From Mesorhizobium sp. L-8-3 (GTDB lineage: Bacteria > Pseudomonadota > Alphaproteobacteria > Rhizobiales > Rhizobiaceae), in NCBI RefSeq assembly GCF_016756615.1, contig NZ_AP023262.1, positions 6,449,501-6,513,500 of the forward strand: a stretch of 64,000 bases of DNA, in the 5' to 3' direction. Below, piece after piece: positions 33,818 to 43,628 of the stretch. Positions within the stretch are counted from its first letter, which is position 1, and every line of letters starts with the position of its first letter. The translations under genes were made by a program, and so were the position numbers. The notes below the pieces were generated by a model that was given only the letters and a program-made list of their open reading frames with translations, searched no databases and was not told the DNA's origin.

Positions 33818-34822
33818 ATGAGTATTGTCGCGGCGGGGATATTGGGAGCCGTACAAGTGCCTCCGCATACTGCTGAACAGGCTGACCAGCTTTCATCCTT
33901 CTGTGCCGACGACATTCCGGAGCATCACCGGGATGAGTATATCCGTGACTTCTACGGCCGCATACAGATGCGCTTGCATATTAAGCCGCATGAAGATCAT
34001 TCCCTGAAATTCAAGGCGACGACGTTGCTGCTTCCCGGCATCACCTGCACGAAGGCTTCCGTGTCGCCGATGGCATGGGACCGGACCGAGGAACTGATGG
34101 CCGACGGCAACGACGACATCATCCTTTCCTGGAACAGCGGCGGCTACCGCTTCGACATGCCGGGCCGCGGAGAGTTCGAGACAAGCCCCGGCACCGCGGC
34201 GATCCTGCCGCTCGACCGCCGATTCTCGGTCGAAACGCGCGATTCGCGCTGGACCATGGCGCTGCAGTTCAAGCGCTCGCTGCTGGCGCCTCTGGTCAGG
34301 AACCTCGACGACATCCGCCCCGACAGCATAGGTCGCGCACGGCCGGCGCACCGCCTGCTGTTCGGCTATCTGTGGTCGCTGCAGGAACTTGGGCCCCCGG
34401 GCGACCTGGCGCCTCTCCTGTCGCGCCACATCGCCGACATTCTCGCTGCGGCATTCGGGGACCTCGAACACGAGCCGCAGACGCCAGGCGTGCGCGCCGC
34501 GCGCCTCGCCGCGATCAAGCAGCATATATTGCGCAATCTGTGCGACCCCGGACTTAGCGCCGAGCAGCTGTCGCGCAAATTCGAGATCAGCGCGCGCTAT
34601 ATCCGCCAGCTCTTCGCAGACGAAGGCACAAGCTTCTCAGACTATGTGACGGAGCAGCGGCTTGCCCATGTGCATAGCTGCCTGACCGACCCCCGGCAGA
34701 TATTGCGGAGGGTCGCCGACATCGCCTTCGATGCCGGCATCACCGAGCCGTCGACCTTCTACCGGCAGTTCCGGCACCGCTACGGCATGACGCCGACGGA
34801 TGCCCGTCGCCAGCTCAGATAG
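33818..34822 (+). CDS. AraC family transcriptional regulator
   Basis: 334 residues. The N-terminal part resembles the AraC-binding-like/cupin sensor of OxyR-independent regulators (SWNSGGYRFDMPGRGEFETS). The C-terminal AraC double helix-turn-helix is clear: LSAEQLSRKFEISARYIRQL, followed by IAFDAGITEPSTFYRQFRHR and the closing GMTPTDAR. Its stop codon TAG is the first three bases of a dispersed repeat (TAGAGCAATTCC), so the repeat inserted at, or created, the gene's end. No adjacent target gene on the same strand is obvious. Confidence 0.9.
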   Translation: MSIVAAGILGAVQVPPHTAEQADQLSSFCADDIPEHHRDEYIRDFYGRIQMRLHIKPHEDHSLKFKATTLLLPGITCTKASVSPMAWDRTEELMADGNDDIILSWNSGGYRFDMPGRGEFETSPGTAAILPLDRRFSVETRDSRWTMALQFKRSLLAPLVRNLDDIRPDSIGRARPAHRLLFGYLWSLQELGPPGDLAPLLSRHIADILAAAFGDLEHEPQTPGVRAARLAAIKQHILRNLCDPGLSAEQLSRKFEISARYIRQLFADEGTSFSDYVTEQRLAHVHSCLTDPRQILRRVADIAFDAGITEPSTFYRQFRHRYGMTPTDARRQLR

Positions 34823-34866
34823 AGCAATTCCAGCAAGAGTGCGCAGCGGTTTTGCGTCCCGGAAGC
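34820..34866 (+). repeat. Dispersed repeat, copy 1 (TAGAGCAATTCC element)
   Basis: The sequence from 34820 starts TAGAGCAATTCCAGCAAGAG and closely matches 53563-53606 on the same strand. They differ at a handful of positions over about 42 bp, then diverge. The first TAG is the stop codon of the AraC gene. Copy 1 lacks the downstream hairpin part seen in copy 2. Confidence 0.75.
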
Positions 34867-34879
34867 TGCGCCGCCCTAT

Positions 34880-35113
34880 CTTCGTCATTCTCGGGCCCGC
34901 GCCTACGCGAAGCGTGGGCGAGGTGACCCGAGAATCCATGCCGTGAAATCGCGGACGACTGTCTCGGTGCAGAATATGTGCGGGCTTGGGCAGGTGGATA
35001 GGGGAGCCATCCTCTTCCTCGACCGTCTCCGGCCTTCGGGTCGGTCACGGCATGGATCCACGGATCGGTGCGCCCTGCGCTTCGCTGCGTGCGCTCGTCC
35101 GTGGATGACGAAG
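34880..35113. repeat. Nested palindromic intergenic element
   Basis: Four nested or adjacent perfect inverted repeats build this 234-bp element. They are an outer pair CTTCGTCAT (34880-34888) / ATGACGAAG (35105-35113), TTCTCGGG (34888-34895) / CCCGAGAA (34927-34934), the 13-bp ATCCATGCCGTGA (34934-34946) / TCACGGCATGGAT (35045-35057), and ATCCACGGA (35056-35064) / TCCGTGGAT (35098-35106). It occupies most of the gap between the AraC and VOC genes. No coding potential is seen. It looks like a mobile or RNA-folding intergenic mosaic element of rhizobial type. Confidence 0.75.
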
Positions 35114-35246
35114 CGGACATGTTGCCCGCTGATTACCGGCGACCTTCCTGTCGTGTACTATGGACTCGGAGAAAAGCGGAAATTGCTCGAGACTGGCTCC
35201 CGGAGCGCTGCCCCTCTCCTGCCGAAACTACCGAAGACCGCCGTGA

Positions 35247-35663
35247 CTACCCTTGCGAGGCCGTCGCCTGCTCGACGTCCATCCACACCACTTCCCAGGT
35301 GTGCCCATCCGGATCATCGAAGCTGCGGCTATACATGAAGCCGTGGTCCTGGGCGGGGCGGGGATCGACCGCACCGCCCGCTCCCTTCGCCCTGTCGAGA
35401 ACCGCATCGACCTCGGCCCGGCTTTCCGCCGTGATGGCGATGAGCACCTGGCTGGTCTTGCGTGCATCGGCGATCGGCTTCGAGGTAAACTGGCTGTATT
35501 TGTCGTGGGTCAGCAGCATGGCGTAGATGGCATCCGAAAACACCATGCTGGAGGCCGTGTCATCGCTGAACTGGTCGTTCTTGCTCGCGCCGAGCGCCTG
35601 GTAGAAAATGGTGGACTTCGCGAGGTCGCGGACCGGAAGATTGATGAAGACCATCTTGGACAC
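35247..35663 (-). CDS. VOC/glyoxalase-like family protein
   Basis: 138 residues from GTG 35663, chosen because AAGGAAG lies 6 bp upstream; ATG 35654 (three codons later) is an alternative. Two beta-alpha-beta-beta-beta modules are visible: MVFINLPVRDLAKSTIFYQA, and a C-terminal DDPDGHTWEVVWMDVE. The family (COG3607-like lactoylglutathione lyase relatives) includes metal-binding isomerases, dioxygenases and resistance proteins. The start residue of the usual metal site is replaced by Asn in FINLPV, a common variation in this subgroup. Reaction unknown; cytoplasmic. Confidence 0.85.
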   Translation of the reverse strand: MSKMVFINLPVRDLAKSTIFYQALGASKNDQFSDDTASSMVFSDAIYAMLLTHDKYSQFTSKPIADARKTSQVLIAITAESRAEVDAVLDRAKGAGGAVDPRPAQDHGFMYSRSFDDPDGHTWEVVWMDVEQATASQG

Positions 35664-35827
35664 GGAACTTCCTTTCAATATCTGAACTGCACTAAAGCTG
35701 ACCCGTCGCCACCCCGGCTCGGATGCCCGATGCCAGCTTCTGGCCCGGACCACCGTCCGGGGACCAATACCGTCCCGGTGGTGAAGGTGGCGTCGAAGAT
35801 GAGGAATAGCAAGGTGCGCACCATTTC

Positions 35828-36328
35828 ATGAGCATCCGGTCGATCGTCAGGTTTCCCGATCCGCGCCTGCGGAGGGTCGCCGAGTCCGTGACCGTCTTCG
35901 ACGCGGTTTTGAGCGGTCTCGCCCAGGACCTGCTCGACACGATGCGGGCAGCGCCCGGGATCGGCATTGCAGGGCCGCATATCGGCGTTCCCTTGCGGCT
36001 GGTGGTGCTGGAGCTGCCGGCCGCTGACGGTCCGCGTATCTATATCAATCCGAGGATCGACTGGGCTTCTCCCGAGATGGTCCGCCATACCGAAGGGAGC
36101 GTCTCCATGCCCGGCGTGACAGAAGTGGTTGAGCGCCATGCGCGGATACGCATAGCCTATCAGGATCTGGCCGGGGCAGAGCAGACGGAGGAGGCAGAGG
36201 GCCTGCTCGCCGTCTGTCACCAGCATGAGATCGACCAGCTCGACGGCATCTTCTGGATCCAGAGGCTGTCGCGGCTGAAGCGTGACCGGCTGCTCAGGCG
36301 CTACGAAAAATTGATGAGGGGCTCCTGA
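35828..36328 (+). CDS. Peptide deformylase-like protein with lost catalytic residues
   Basis: 166 residues, peptide deformylase length and fold. All three family motifs can be aligned but each is altered: motif 1 is GIGIAGPHIG (Gln to His at 51), motif 2 is EGSVS (metal-ligand Cys replaced by Ser91), and motif 3 is HEIDQ (second metal-ligand His replaced by Gln137). With one Cys and one His ligand gone, it should not bind the catalytic metal or deformylate N-formyl-Met. Deformylase-like paralogues lacking activity are known in rhizobia and relatives. It lies divergent from the VOC gene and 103 bp before an acetolactate-synthase-like gene. Confidence 0.88.
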   Translation: MSIRSIVRFPDPRLRRVAESVTVFDAVLSGLAQDLLDTMRAAPGIGIAGPHIGVPLRLVVLELPAADGPRIYINPRIDWASPEMVRHTEGSVSMPGVTEVVERHARIRIAYQDLAGAEQTEEAEGLLAVCHQHEIDQLDGIFWIQRLSRLKRDRLLRRYEKLMRGS

Positions 36329-36431
36329 CCGAACGCACCGGCGAGCGCGTGACTCGCGCGCGGACTCGGGGCACTTTAGACCTATCGGCGAATCCGTCGC
36401 GGGCCCGAAGATTGGCCGCCCGCGCCAGCGA

Positions 36432-38105
36432 ATGATGGAAATCCGGGAAATGGCCATGCTGAAGGGTTCCGACATACTGGTAGCGGCGCTCGAGAACGAA
36501 GGCGTCGATCGCATATTCGGCGTTCCGGGCGAAGAGAACCTCGATGTGGTCGAATCCCTGCGTACGTCCGGCATCGAGCTGGTTCTCACGCGGCATGAGC
36601 AGGCCGCCGCCTTCATGGCCGCCACTCATGGCCGGCTGACCGGCAGGCCCGGCGTCTGCCTGTCGACGCTCGGGCCGGGCGCGCTGAATTTCTCGACCGG
36701 CGCCGCCTATGCCAATCTCGGCGCCATGCCGATGATCCTCATCACCGGCCAGAAGCCGATCATGACTGCCAGGCAGGCACGGTTCCAGATCGTCGACGTC
36801 GTCGCCTCCATGCGGCCGCTGACCAAGATGACGCGGCAGATCGTCAGCGTCGGCAGCATCCCCTCCGCCGTTCGGGACGCCTTCCGCGTCGCAATGGAGG
36901 AACGGCCGGGCCCGGTGCATCTCGAATTGCCGGAAGACGTCGCAGGCAACATGGTCGACGAGGCCCCGCTGATCCCGGTCCATCCCCTGGACAGGCCGGT
37001 GGCCGCCGCGGCAGCGATCGACCGGGCCGTGGAGATGATCCTGAAGGCCAAGCGTCCGCTGGTGATGATCGGCGCGGCCGGCAATCGCCCGCGGCTGGTC
37101 GAACCGCTGTCGGACTTCGTGCGCCGCACGCGCCTGCCCTTCTTCAACACGCAGATGGGCAAGGGCGCCGTCCATGGCGGATCCAATCTCTATATGGGCA
37201 CGGCCGCCCTGTCCGAACGCGACTATGTGCATGATGCGATCGACCAGGCCGACCTGATCGTCTCGATCGGCCATGACACGGTGGAGAAGCCGCCCTTCCT
37301 GATGAAAAGCGCCGGCGGCCCCCGGGTGATCCATGTCGGCTACGGCTCCGCCAATGTGGAACAGGTCTATCACCCCGATGCCGAGGTCATCGGCGACATC
37401 GGCGCGACCGTGACCGCGCTCGCCGAGCGCCTGGGCGGCCGGCTCGATCCCGACCCGGCCTTCATCGCCCTGCGCCAGGAGATCCTCGAACGGATCAACG
37501 ACCGCGCCGAAGAGGACCGCTTCCCGGTCACCCCGCAACGCCTCGTGCACGACGTGCGCAAGGTCATGCCGGAAGATGGCATCGTCTGCCTCGACAACGG
37601 CATGTACAAGATCTGGTTCGCCCGCAACTACCGCACCCATGTCGCCAACACGCTGCTGCTCGACAATGCGCTCGCCACCATGGGCGCCGGTCTGCCGTCG
37701 GCCATGATGGCGGCGATGCTCCATCCCGAGCGGCGTGTGATGGCGGTCTGCGGCGACGGCGGCTTCATGATGAACTCGCAGGAGATGGAGACCGCCGTCC
37801 GGCTCGGGCTCGACCTGGTCGTCGTCGTCCTCAACGACGGCGCCTACGGTATGATCCGCTGGAAGCAGGCGGTCGACGCGTTCCCGGATTTCGGCCTGAC
37901 CTTCGGCAATCCGGATTTCGTGCGCTACGCCGAGTCCTATGGCGCCAAAGGTTCGCGCGTCACCGATGCGGCGATGCTGGCGCCGACACTGGAGGCGGCA
38001 TTCGCCGGCGGTGGGGTCCATCTCGTCGACGTGCCGATCGACTATTCCGAGAATACACGCGTGCTGGTCGAGGAACTGGGCGCCCGTTCGATCGACGCAA
38101 GGTGA
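36432..38105 (+). CDS. Thiamine-diphosphate enzyme, acetolactate synthase large-subunit-like
   Basis: 557 residues, three-domain TPP enzyme layout. The N-terminal PYR domain contains VPGEENLDVVESL and the catalytic Glu56 in TRHEQAAAFMA. The C-terminal PP domain has the TPP/Mg motif GDGGFMMN...N around VVVLNDGAYGMI. Several in-frame ATGs (36432, 36435, 36450, 36456) make the exact start uncertain. No small regulatory subunit gene follows, so a catabolic or stand-alone acetolactate-synthase-type enzyme is more likely than the biosynthetic IlvB complex. Related TPP lyases such as pyruvate oxidase or glyoxylate carboligase are less likely because no FAD-site features were evident. Confidence 0.85.
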   Translation: MMEIREMAMLKGSDILVAALENEGVDRIFGVPGEENLDVVESLRTSGIELVLTRHEQAAAFMAATHGRLTGRPGVCLSTLGPGALNFSTGAAYANLGAMPMILITGQKPIMTARQARFQIVDVVASMRPLTKMTRQIVSVGSIPSAVRDAFRVAMEERPGPVHLELPEDVAGNMVDEAPLIPVHPLDRPVAAAAAIDRAVEMILKAKRPLVMIGAAGNRPRLVEPLSDFVRRTRLPFFNTQMGKGAVHGGSNLYMGTAALSERDYVHDAIDQADLIVSIGHDTVEKPPFLMKSAGGPRVIHVGYGSANVEQVYHPDAEVIGDIGATVTALAERLGGRLDPDPAFIALRQEILERINDRAEEDRFPVTPQRLVHDVRKVMPEDGIVCLDNGMYKIWFARNYRTHVANTLLLDNALATMGAGLPSAMMAAMLHPERRVMAVCGDGGFMMNSQEMETAVRLGLDLVVVVLNDGAYGMIRWKQAVDAFPDFGLTFGNPDFVRYAESYGAKGSRVTDAAMLAPTLEAAFAGGGVHLVDVPIDYSENTRVLVEELGARSIDAR

Positions 38106-38189
38106 ACGCGACGGGTGGCGGCGCGCCGATCAATCCTTCATTTCGGCGCCGCGTTGCGGTGGTCGCACCTCCGTTCTCCCGATCGCTGC

Positions 38190-38310
38190 AGTCGAGCCGC
38201 GAATGTTGAGTTCGGGCTGAGGATCTCCCAATGGCTGGTCGGCGAGCGCTTCCGATGCGGCGGTGGCCGAGGCCGACCAGGTGTTCCATCGCCAGACGCG
38301 CCGCCCGTAC
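38190..38310 (-). pseudogene. LacI-family regulator remnant with internal deletion
   Basis: On the minus strand, 38310-38254 reads VRAARLAMEHLVGLGHRRI, the conserved core segment of LacI effector domains. About 40 bases later, in another frame, 38213-38190 reads ELNIRGSTA, the usual LacI C-terminal tail; compare LQIRGSTAP in the intact LacI gene at 372. In intact proteins these segments are about 150 residues apart; here they are about 14 codons apart. This indicates a large internal deletion plus frameshift. The DNA-binding end is not recognisable. It lies in the 419-bp gap after the acetolactate-synthase-like gene. Confidence 0.55.
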
Positions 38311-38524
38311 ATTGCCGGGCTTCACCATGTCGAAGGGCTTCGACGCGTGGGGAAGGTGCTGGAGCCTGTGCGTGACTGGCGGGACGCCTATCGCATGATC
38401 TGCCGACAGGATATTGCGATCGCGCCTCGACACACATTGCTCCCGGTTTGCCCCCCGGCAATGGTGCTTTCAGGGCACCCCGGCAACTCTGACGGAGCGC
38501 GGGCTGCCGGGCAGTCAGCCCACA

Positions 38525-39793
38525 TCAGTGGGCCGAGCATATGGCCCGCCGGCGCTTGAGGAACTCGGCCTCGGCCTCATTGCCGACCGAGGCGATGGCA
38601 GCGTCGTAGGCGCGGGCGGCTTCCGGCAGCCGGCCCAGCCGCGCGAGCAGGTCGGCCCGGACCGCGTGGAACAGATAGTAGCGGTCGAGTTCGAGTTCGT
38701 TGACGATCGCCAGCGCAGCCGCCGGCCCTTCGACCTCCGCTACTGCGACAGCACGATTAAGCGCCACCACCGGGGTCGGCGCGATCGCCATGAGCTGGTC
38801 ATAGAGTTGCAGGATCTGCCTCCAGTCCGTATCGCCAGCACTCGCGGCATCGTCATGGACGGCGTTGATCGCGGCCTGGATCTGATATGGACCCGGCCGG
38901 TTCAAGCCCAGGCATTGCCGCACCAGCGCCTGCCCTTCCAGGATCAAGGCGCGATCCCAGATCAGGCGATCCTGGTCGGCCAGGAGGATGATTTCGCCCG
39001 CCGAATCCAGTCGCGCGGGCCGGCGCGCTTCGACGAGCAGCATCAGCGCAAGAAGGCCCTTCGCCTCCGGCTCGGCCGGTATCAGCAAGACGAGCAGCCT
39101 GCCCAGCCGGATGGCCTCGGCGCACAAGGCGTCGCGCGTGAGCTGCTCCCCGCGGCCCGCGACATAGCCTTCGTTGAAGATCAGATAGATCACGGCCAGC
39201 ACCGCACGAAGCCGCTCCGGCAGATCCTCGGCCTTCGGAACGCGATAGGGGATGCCTGCATCGCGGATCTTGCCCTTCGCCCGGACCAGGCGTTGAGCCA
39301 TTGTCGCTTCGGACATGAGGAAGGCACGGGCGATTTCCGCCGTGGTCAGGCCGCCCAGCAGCCGCAGCGTGAGAGCGACCTGCGCATCGGCTCCGAGCGC
39401 CGGATGGCAGCAGGTGAAGATGAGGCGCAGGCGATCGTCGGTCACGTCCTCCACGGCACCCTCCTCCATTTCTTCCTCCGTCTGCATCAGCACGGCCTGC
39501 GCATGGCGTTCATTGCGGGATGCCTCCCTGCGCAACCTGTCGATGGCGCGGTTGCGCGCCGTCGTGATGATCCATCCCGCCGGGCTCGGCGGGATGCCGG
39601 CGATCGGCCAGCGCCTGAGCGCCTCGACAAAGGCGTCCTGGACCGCTTCTTCCGCGAGCGAGATGTCGCGGAAGAGGCGGATCAGCGTAGCGACGGCGCG
39701 GCCATGCTCCTCGCGGAAAACGCGCTCTATCGCCCCGGGCGGGAGCCGAGGCGGGTCAGCCACGCCTACACATGTCGTGCCTGGGGTCGCCAT
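38525..39793 (-). CDS. ECF sigma factor of the ECF42 type (DUF6596 extension)
   Basis: 422 residues from ATG 39793; a GTG at about 39769 is an alternative that shortens the overlap with the upstream gene. Sigma region 2 is around EEAVQDAFVEALRRWP and PSPAGWIITTARNRAIDRLR, and region 4 around GGLTTAEIARAFLMSEATMAQRL. A long C-terminal helical (TPR-like) extension starts at VLAVIYLIFNEGY. This matches ECF42, which has no anti-sigma factor and is transcribed with DGPF/YCII-domain proteins. That partner is present immediately upstream, overlapping by 38 bp. Confidence 0.92.
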   Translation of the reverse strand: MATPGTTCVGVADPPRLPPGAIERVFREEHGRAVATLIRLFRDISLAEEAVQDAFVEALRRWPIAGIPPSPAGWIITTARNRAIDRLRREASRNERHAQAVLMQTEEEMEEGAVEDVTDDRLRLIFTCCHPALGADAQVALTLRLLGGLTTAEIARAFLMSEATMAQRLVRAKGKIRDAGIPYRVPKAEDLPERLRAVLAVIYLIFNEGYVAGRGEQLTRDALCAEAIRLGRLLVLLIPAEPEAKGLLALMLLVEARRPARLDSAGEIILLADQDRLIWDRALILEGQALVRQCLGLNRPGPYQIQAAINAVHDDAASAGDTDWRQILQLYDQLMAIAPTPVVALNRAVAVAEVEGPAAALAIVNELELDRYYLFHAVRADLLARLGRLPEAARAYDAAIASVGNEAEAEFLKRRRAICSAH

Positions 39794-40127
39794 GAAACGG
39801 CCTGACCTCGATGGGAAGCGTGATCGCCCGGGCAAGCTTCGCCCCCCATTTCAGAGCCTCATCGAGATCCGGGGCCTGGATCACGGTGAAGCCGCCGATA
39901 TGTTCCTTGCCTTCGGCGAAGGGGCCATCGGTCGTCAACAACTGTCCCTCCTTCACCCGGACCACGGTCGCGGTGCTTGGTGGATGGAGACCGCCAGCGA
40001 ACACCCATGCGCCCGAAGCCTTCATCTCCTTGTTGATCTCGTCGAGGTTGCGCATGATCGGCTCCAGGATCTCCTGCGGCGGAGGCGGGCCATCGGGCTG
40101 GTAGATGCTGAGCAGGTAAAGGGTCAT
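39756..40127 (-). CDS. YCII-related DGPF domain protein (ECF42 partner)
   Basis: 123 residues from ATG 40127 (GAAGGA ribosome site). It contains the family-defining LLTTDGPFAEGKEHIGGF, and a typical start LYLLSIYQPDGPPPP. The family has a dimeric alpha-beta barrel fold and is the usual co-transcribed target or partner of ECF42 sigma factors. The gene overlaps the sigma gene by 38 bp, supporting a joint operon. Biochemical function is unknown. Confidence 0.92.
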   Translation of the reverse strand: MTLYLLSIYQPDGPPPPQEILEPIMRNLDEINKEMKASGAWVFAGGLHPPSTATVVRVKEGQLLTTDGPFAEGKEHIGGFTVIQAPDLDEALKWGAKLARAITLPIEVRPFHGDPRHDMCRRG

Positions 40128-40269
40128 CGGCTTGTCCTTCAGGCAGCAGAGCCGGCACCATGCCGGCCTTGCACCCGTCAAACGAACGGCTATCCCCCGA
40201 ATCGACATCGATCGCGCGGGATTGGCAATATTTTTTGCCGCCTCGCTCGCGATGAATCCAGGACCGATG

Positions 40270-40533
40270 CTGCCCCAGAAGCTTCATGAAATTGTGCTTG
40301 CGGGCATAGCGCTCCTTGAGCGCGGCGACATGGGTGGACTGCTCGCAGCCGTCGCGCAGGCTGGCAATGTGGCGGATGAGTTTCACGGCCTCTTCGTAGG
40401 CCTGATTGCCGCCCGTCCTTACAAGCTCGTCAACACGCTCGACATAGACCTTCACGGCCTCCCGGGAATGGGTCGCCTCGGTCGCCCGTGCAAGGTCAAG
40501 TTTCACGCCCGTCCCGACCCGATACTTGCGCAC
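40270..40533 (-). pseudogene. C-terminal remnant of a SWIM zinc-finger family protein
   Basis: Reading from 40533, about 88 residues resemble the C-terminus of long SWIM zinc-finger proteins: ARATEATHSREAVKVYVERV, a NQAYEEAVKLIRHIASLR helix pair, and the closing ALKERYARKHNFMKLL. The zinc-finger part itself and any proper start are absent, and the frame runs past the usual end without a stop. It is squeezed between the YdeI gene (5 bp) and the DGPF gene, so it is probably a truncated fragment left after rearrangement. Assigned by eye. Confidence 0.55.
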
Positions 40534-40537
40534 CGTT

Positions 40538-41137
40538 TCACTTGGCGCGCTGCGAATAGATCGTCTCGCCCCGCTTCAGCATCTCGACAAAGCTCTCGAT
40601 CCTCCTCCTGCGACCGGCATCGGTCCTGATGTTGTGCATGCGGAATGCCAGCGCGAAGCGGTTCTGCTCGCTGAGCTTGCCGAGCATTTCCCGCGCCTCC
40701 GGTTCGGCGTCGATGGCCGCCTGCAGGTCGTCGGGAATCTTCAGGTTCTTGCCGTTCTGGTAGGCCCGGTCCCAGCGTCCATCAGCCTTCGCCGCCTCGA
40801 TGTGCTTCAGCCCGTGATCCGTCATCCTGCCTTCACGGATGAGCCTCGCAACATTGTCGACATTGATCTGGCTCCAGATGCTCTTCCTGCCGCGTGGCGT
40901 ATAGCGCTGCAGATAGCTGGTCGCGTCGAGCCCCTTCCGCACCGCGTCGATCCAGCCCCAGCAGAGCACGACGTCGATCGCTTCCTTGGGCGTGATCGAT
41001 TCGAGCCCTGAATCCACCTTGTGGATCTTGATCCAGACCTCCTCTTCCCGGTCGTGATGCGTGCCGAGCCATGTGTAGAAGCTCTCGGCATCCCTGAATT
41101 CCCTGACCTTGTCGGGGTCGACCTTGACCGGCGCCAT
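40538..41137 (-). CDS. YdeI/OmpD-associated family protein (bacteriocin-protection type)
   Basis: 199 residues. The N-terminal domain shows VREFRDAESFYTWLGTHHDR, WIKIHKVDSGLESITPKEAID and VVLCWGWIDAVRKGLDATSY, the signature of the YdeI family. The C-terminal part has LPDDLQAAIDA-like (IPDDLQAAIDAEPEAREML) and GRRRRIESFVEMLKRGE. No signal peptide; cytoplasmic. The family is described as YdeI/OmpD-associated and implicated in bacteriocin or cationic-peptide protection; the mechanism is unknown. Confidence 0.88.
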   Translation of the reverse strand: MAPVKVDPDKVREFRDAESFYTWLGTHHDREEEVWIKIHKVDSGLESITPKEAIDVVLCWGWIDAVRKGLDATSYLQRYTPRGRKSIWSQINVDNVARLIREGRMTDHGLKHIEAAKADGRWDRAYQNGKNLKIPDDLQAAIDAEPEAREMLGKLSEQNRFALAFRMHNIRTDAGRRRRIESFVEMLKRGETIYSQRAK

Positions 41138-41693
41138 CAGCCTCTTCGCCTCCGCATCTTCGTCCCGGTGACGTCGTCGCCCGGACCTCCGACGATTGCA
41201 AGCCGATCGCGGTTTTGCCCTGGGTTCTTCGCCATCAATAGCGAAGGGAAATGAACCTCGCCGATCCCTCGCGCTTGCGGCTGACCGCGGTCAGCCGGCG
41301 GAAAGACGGGCTGGGGCGAGCGAAGCGACCCTGCGTGAAGCGGTCGATCCGATTGCCCGGCATCATCGCAGGTCATGAGAAATCGACGGCATGGCGGGAA
41401 AGGGAATTCGGCCGCTTCGGCGCCATGGGTTGACTTGAAATGTCGCATCGCGATTGCTGCCGGGAAATACGGAGGAACGAACGAGCCGGAGACATTCCAT
41501 CGAAGACCTGCAATCATACGTCGCCTGAGCACGGCCGCGAAATATTCCGCTCAGGTCGCGCGGAAGCGTCACATACCTCGGGCCAGGTGCGCCTCGCTGC
41601 GCCGGCAGCATGAAATGAAGACTTGCCCGACGCTGCTTCCGCGGGAGAAACCCGCTATTCAAGGAAGTCGTCGTTCCAGAATCGATTCCGCCC
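41138..41693. other. Divergent intergenic region, no gene supported
   Basis: 556 bp between the YdeI-family gene (minus) and recQ (plus). A 131-codon frame on the minus strand has no recognisable motif, no ribosome site and unusual composition, so it is not called. AAGGAAG at about 41661 is too far from recQ to serve as its ribosome site. Confidence 0.35.
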
Positions 41694-43499
<1,806 letters not shown>

Positions 43500-43628
43500 G
43501 AGCAGACGCTCGGCCGAAATCAACCAGTGCCGCACTCGGCTCCCGTCGACGGCCCAAGAACAAGAAGAAGAGTCCCCTGCTCCACGCAATGGCTCGTCAC
43601 ATCGCGAGCCGCCCCATCGATCGCTCTG

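Noticed and set aside
41137..41532. 131-codon minus-strand ORF upstream of the YdeI gene
   Set aside because: No recognisable motif, no ribosome site, and composition unlike neighbouring genes.
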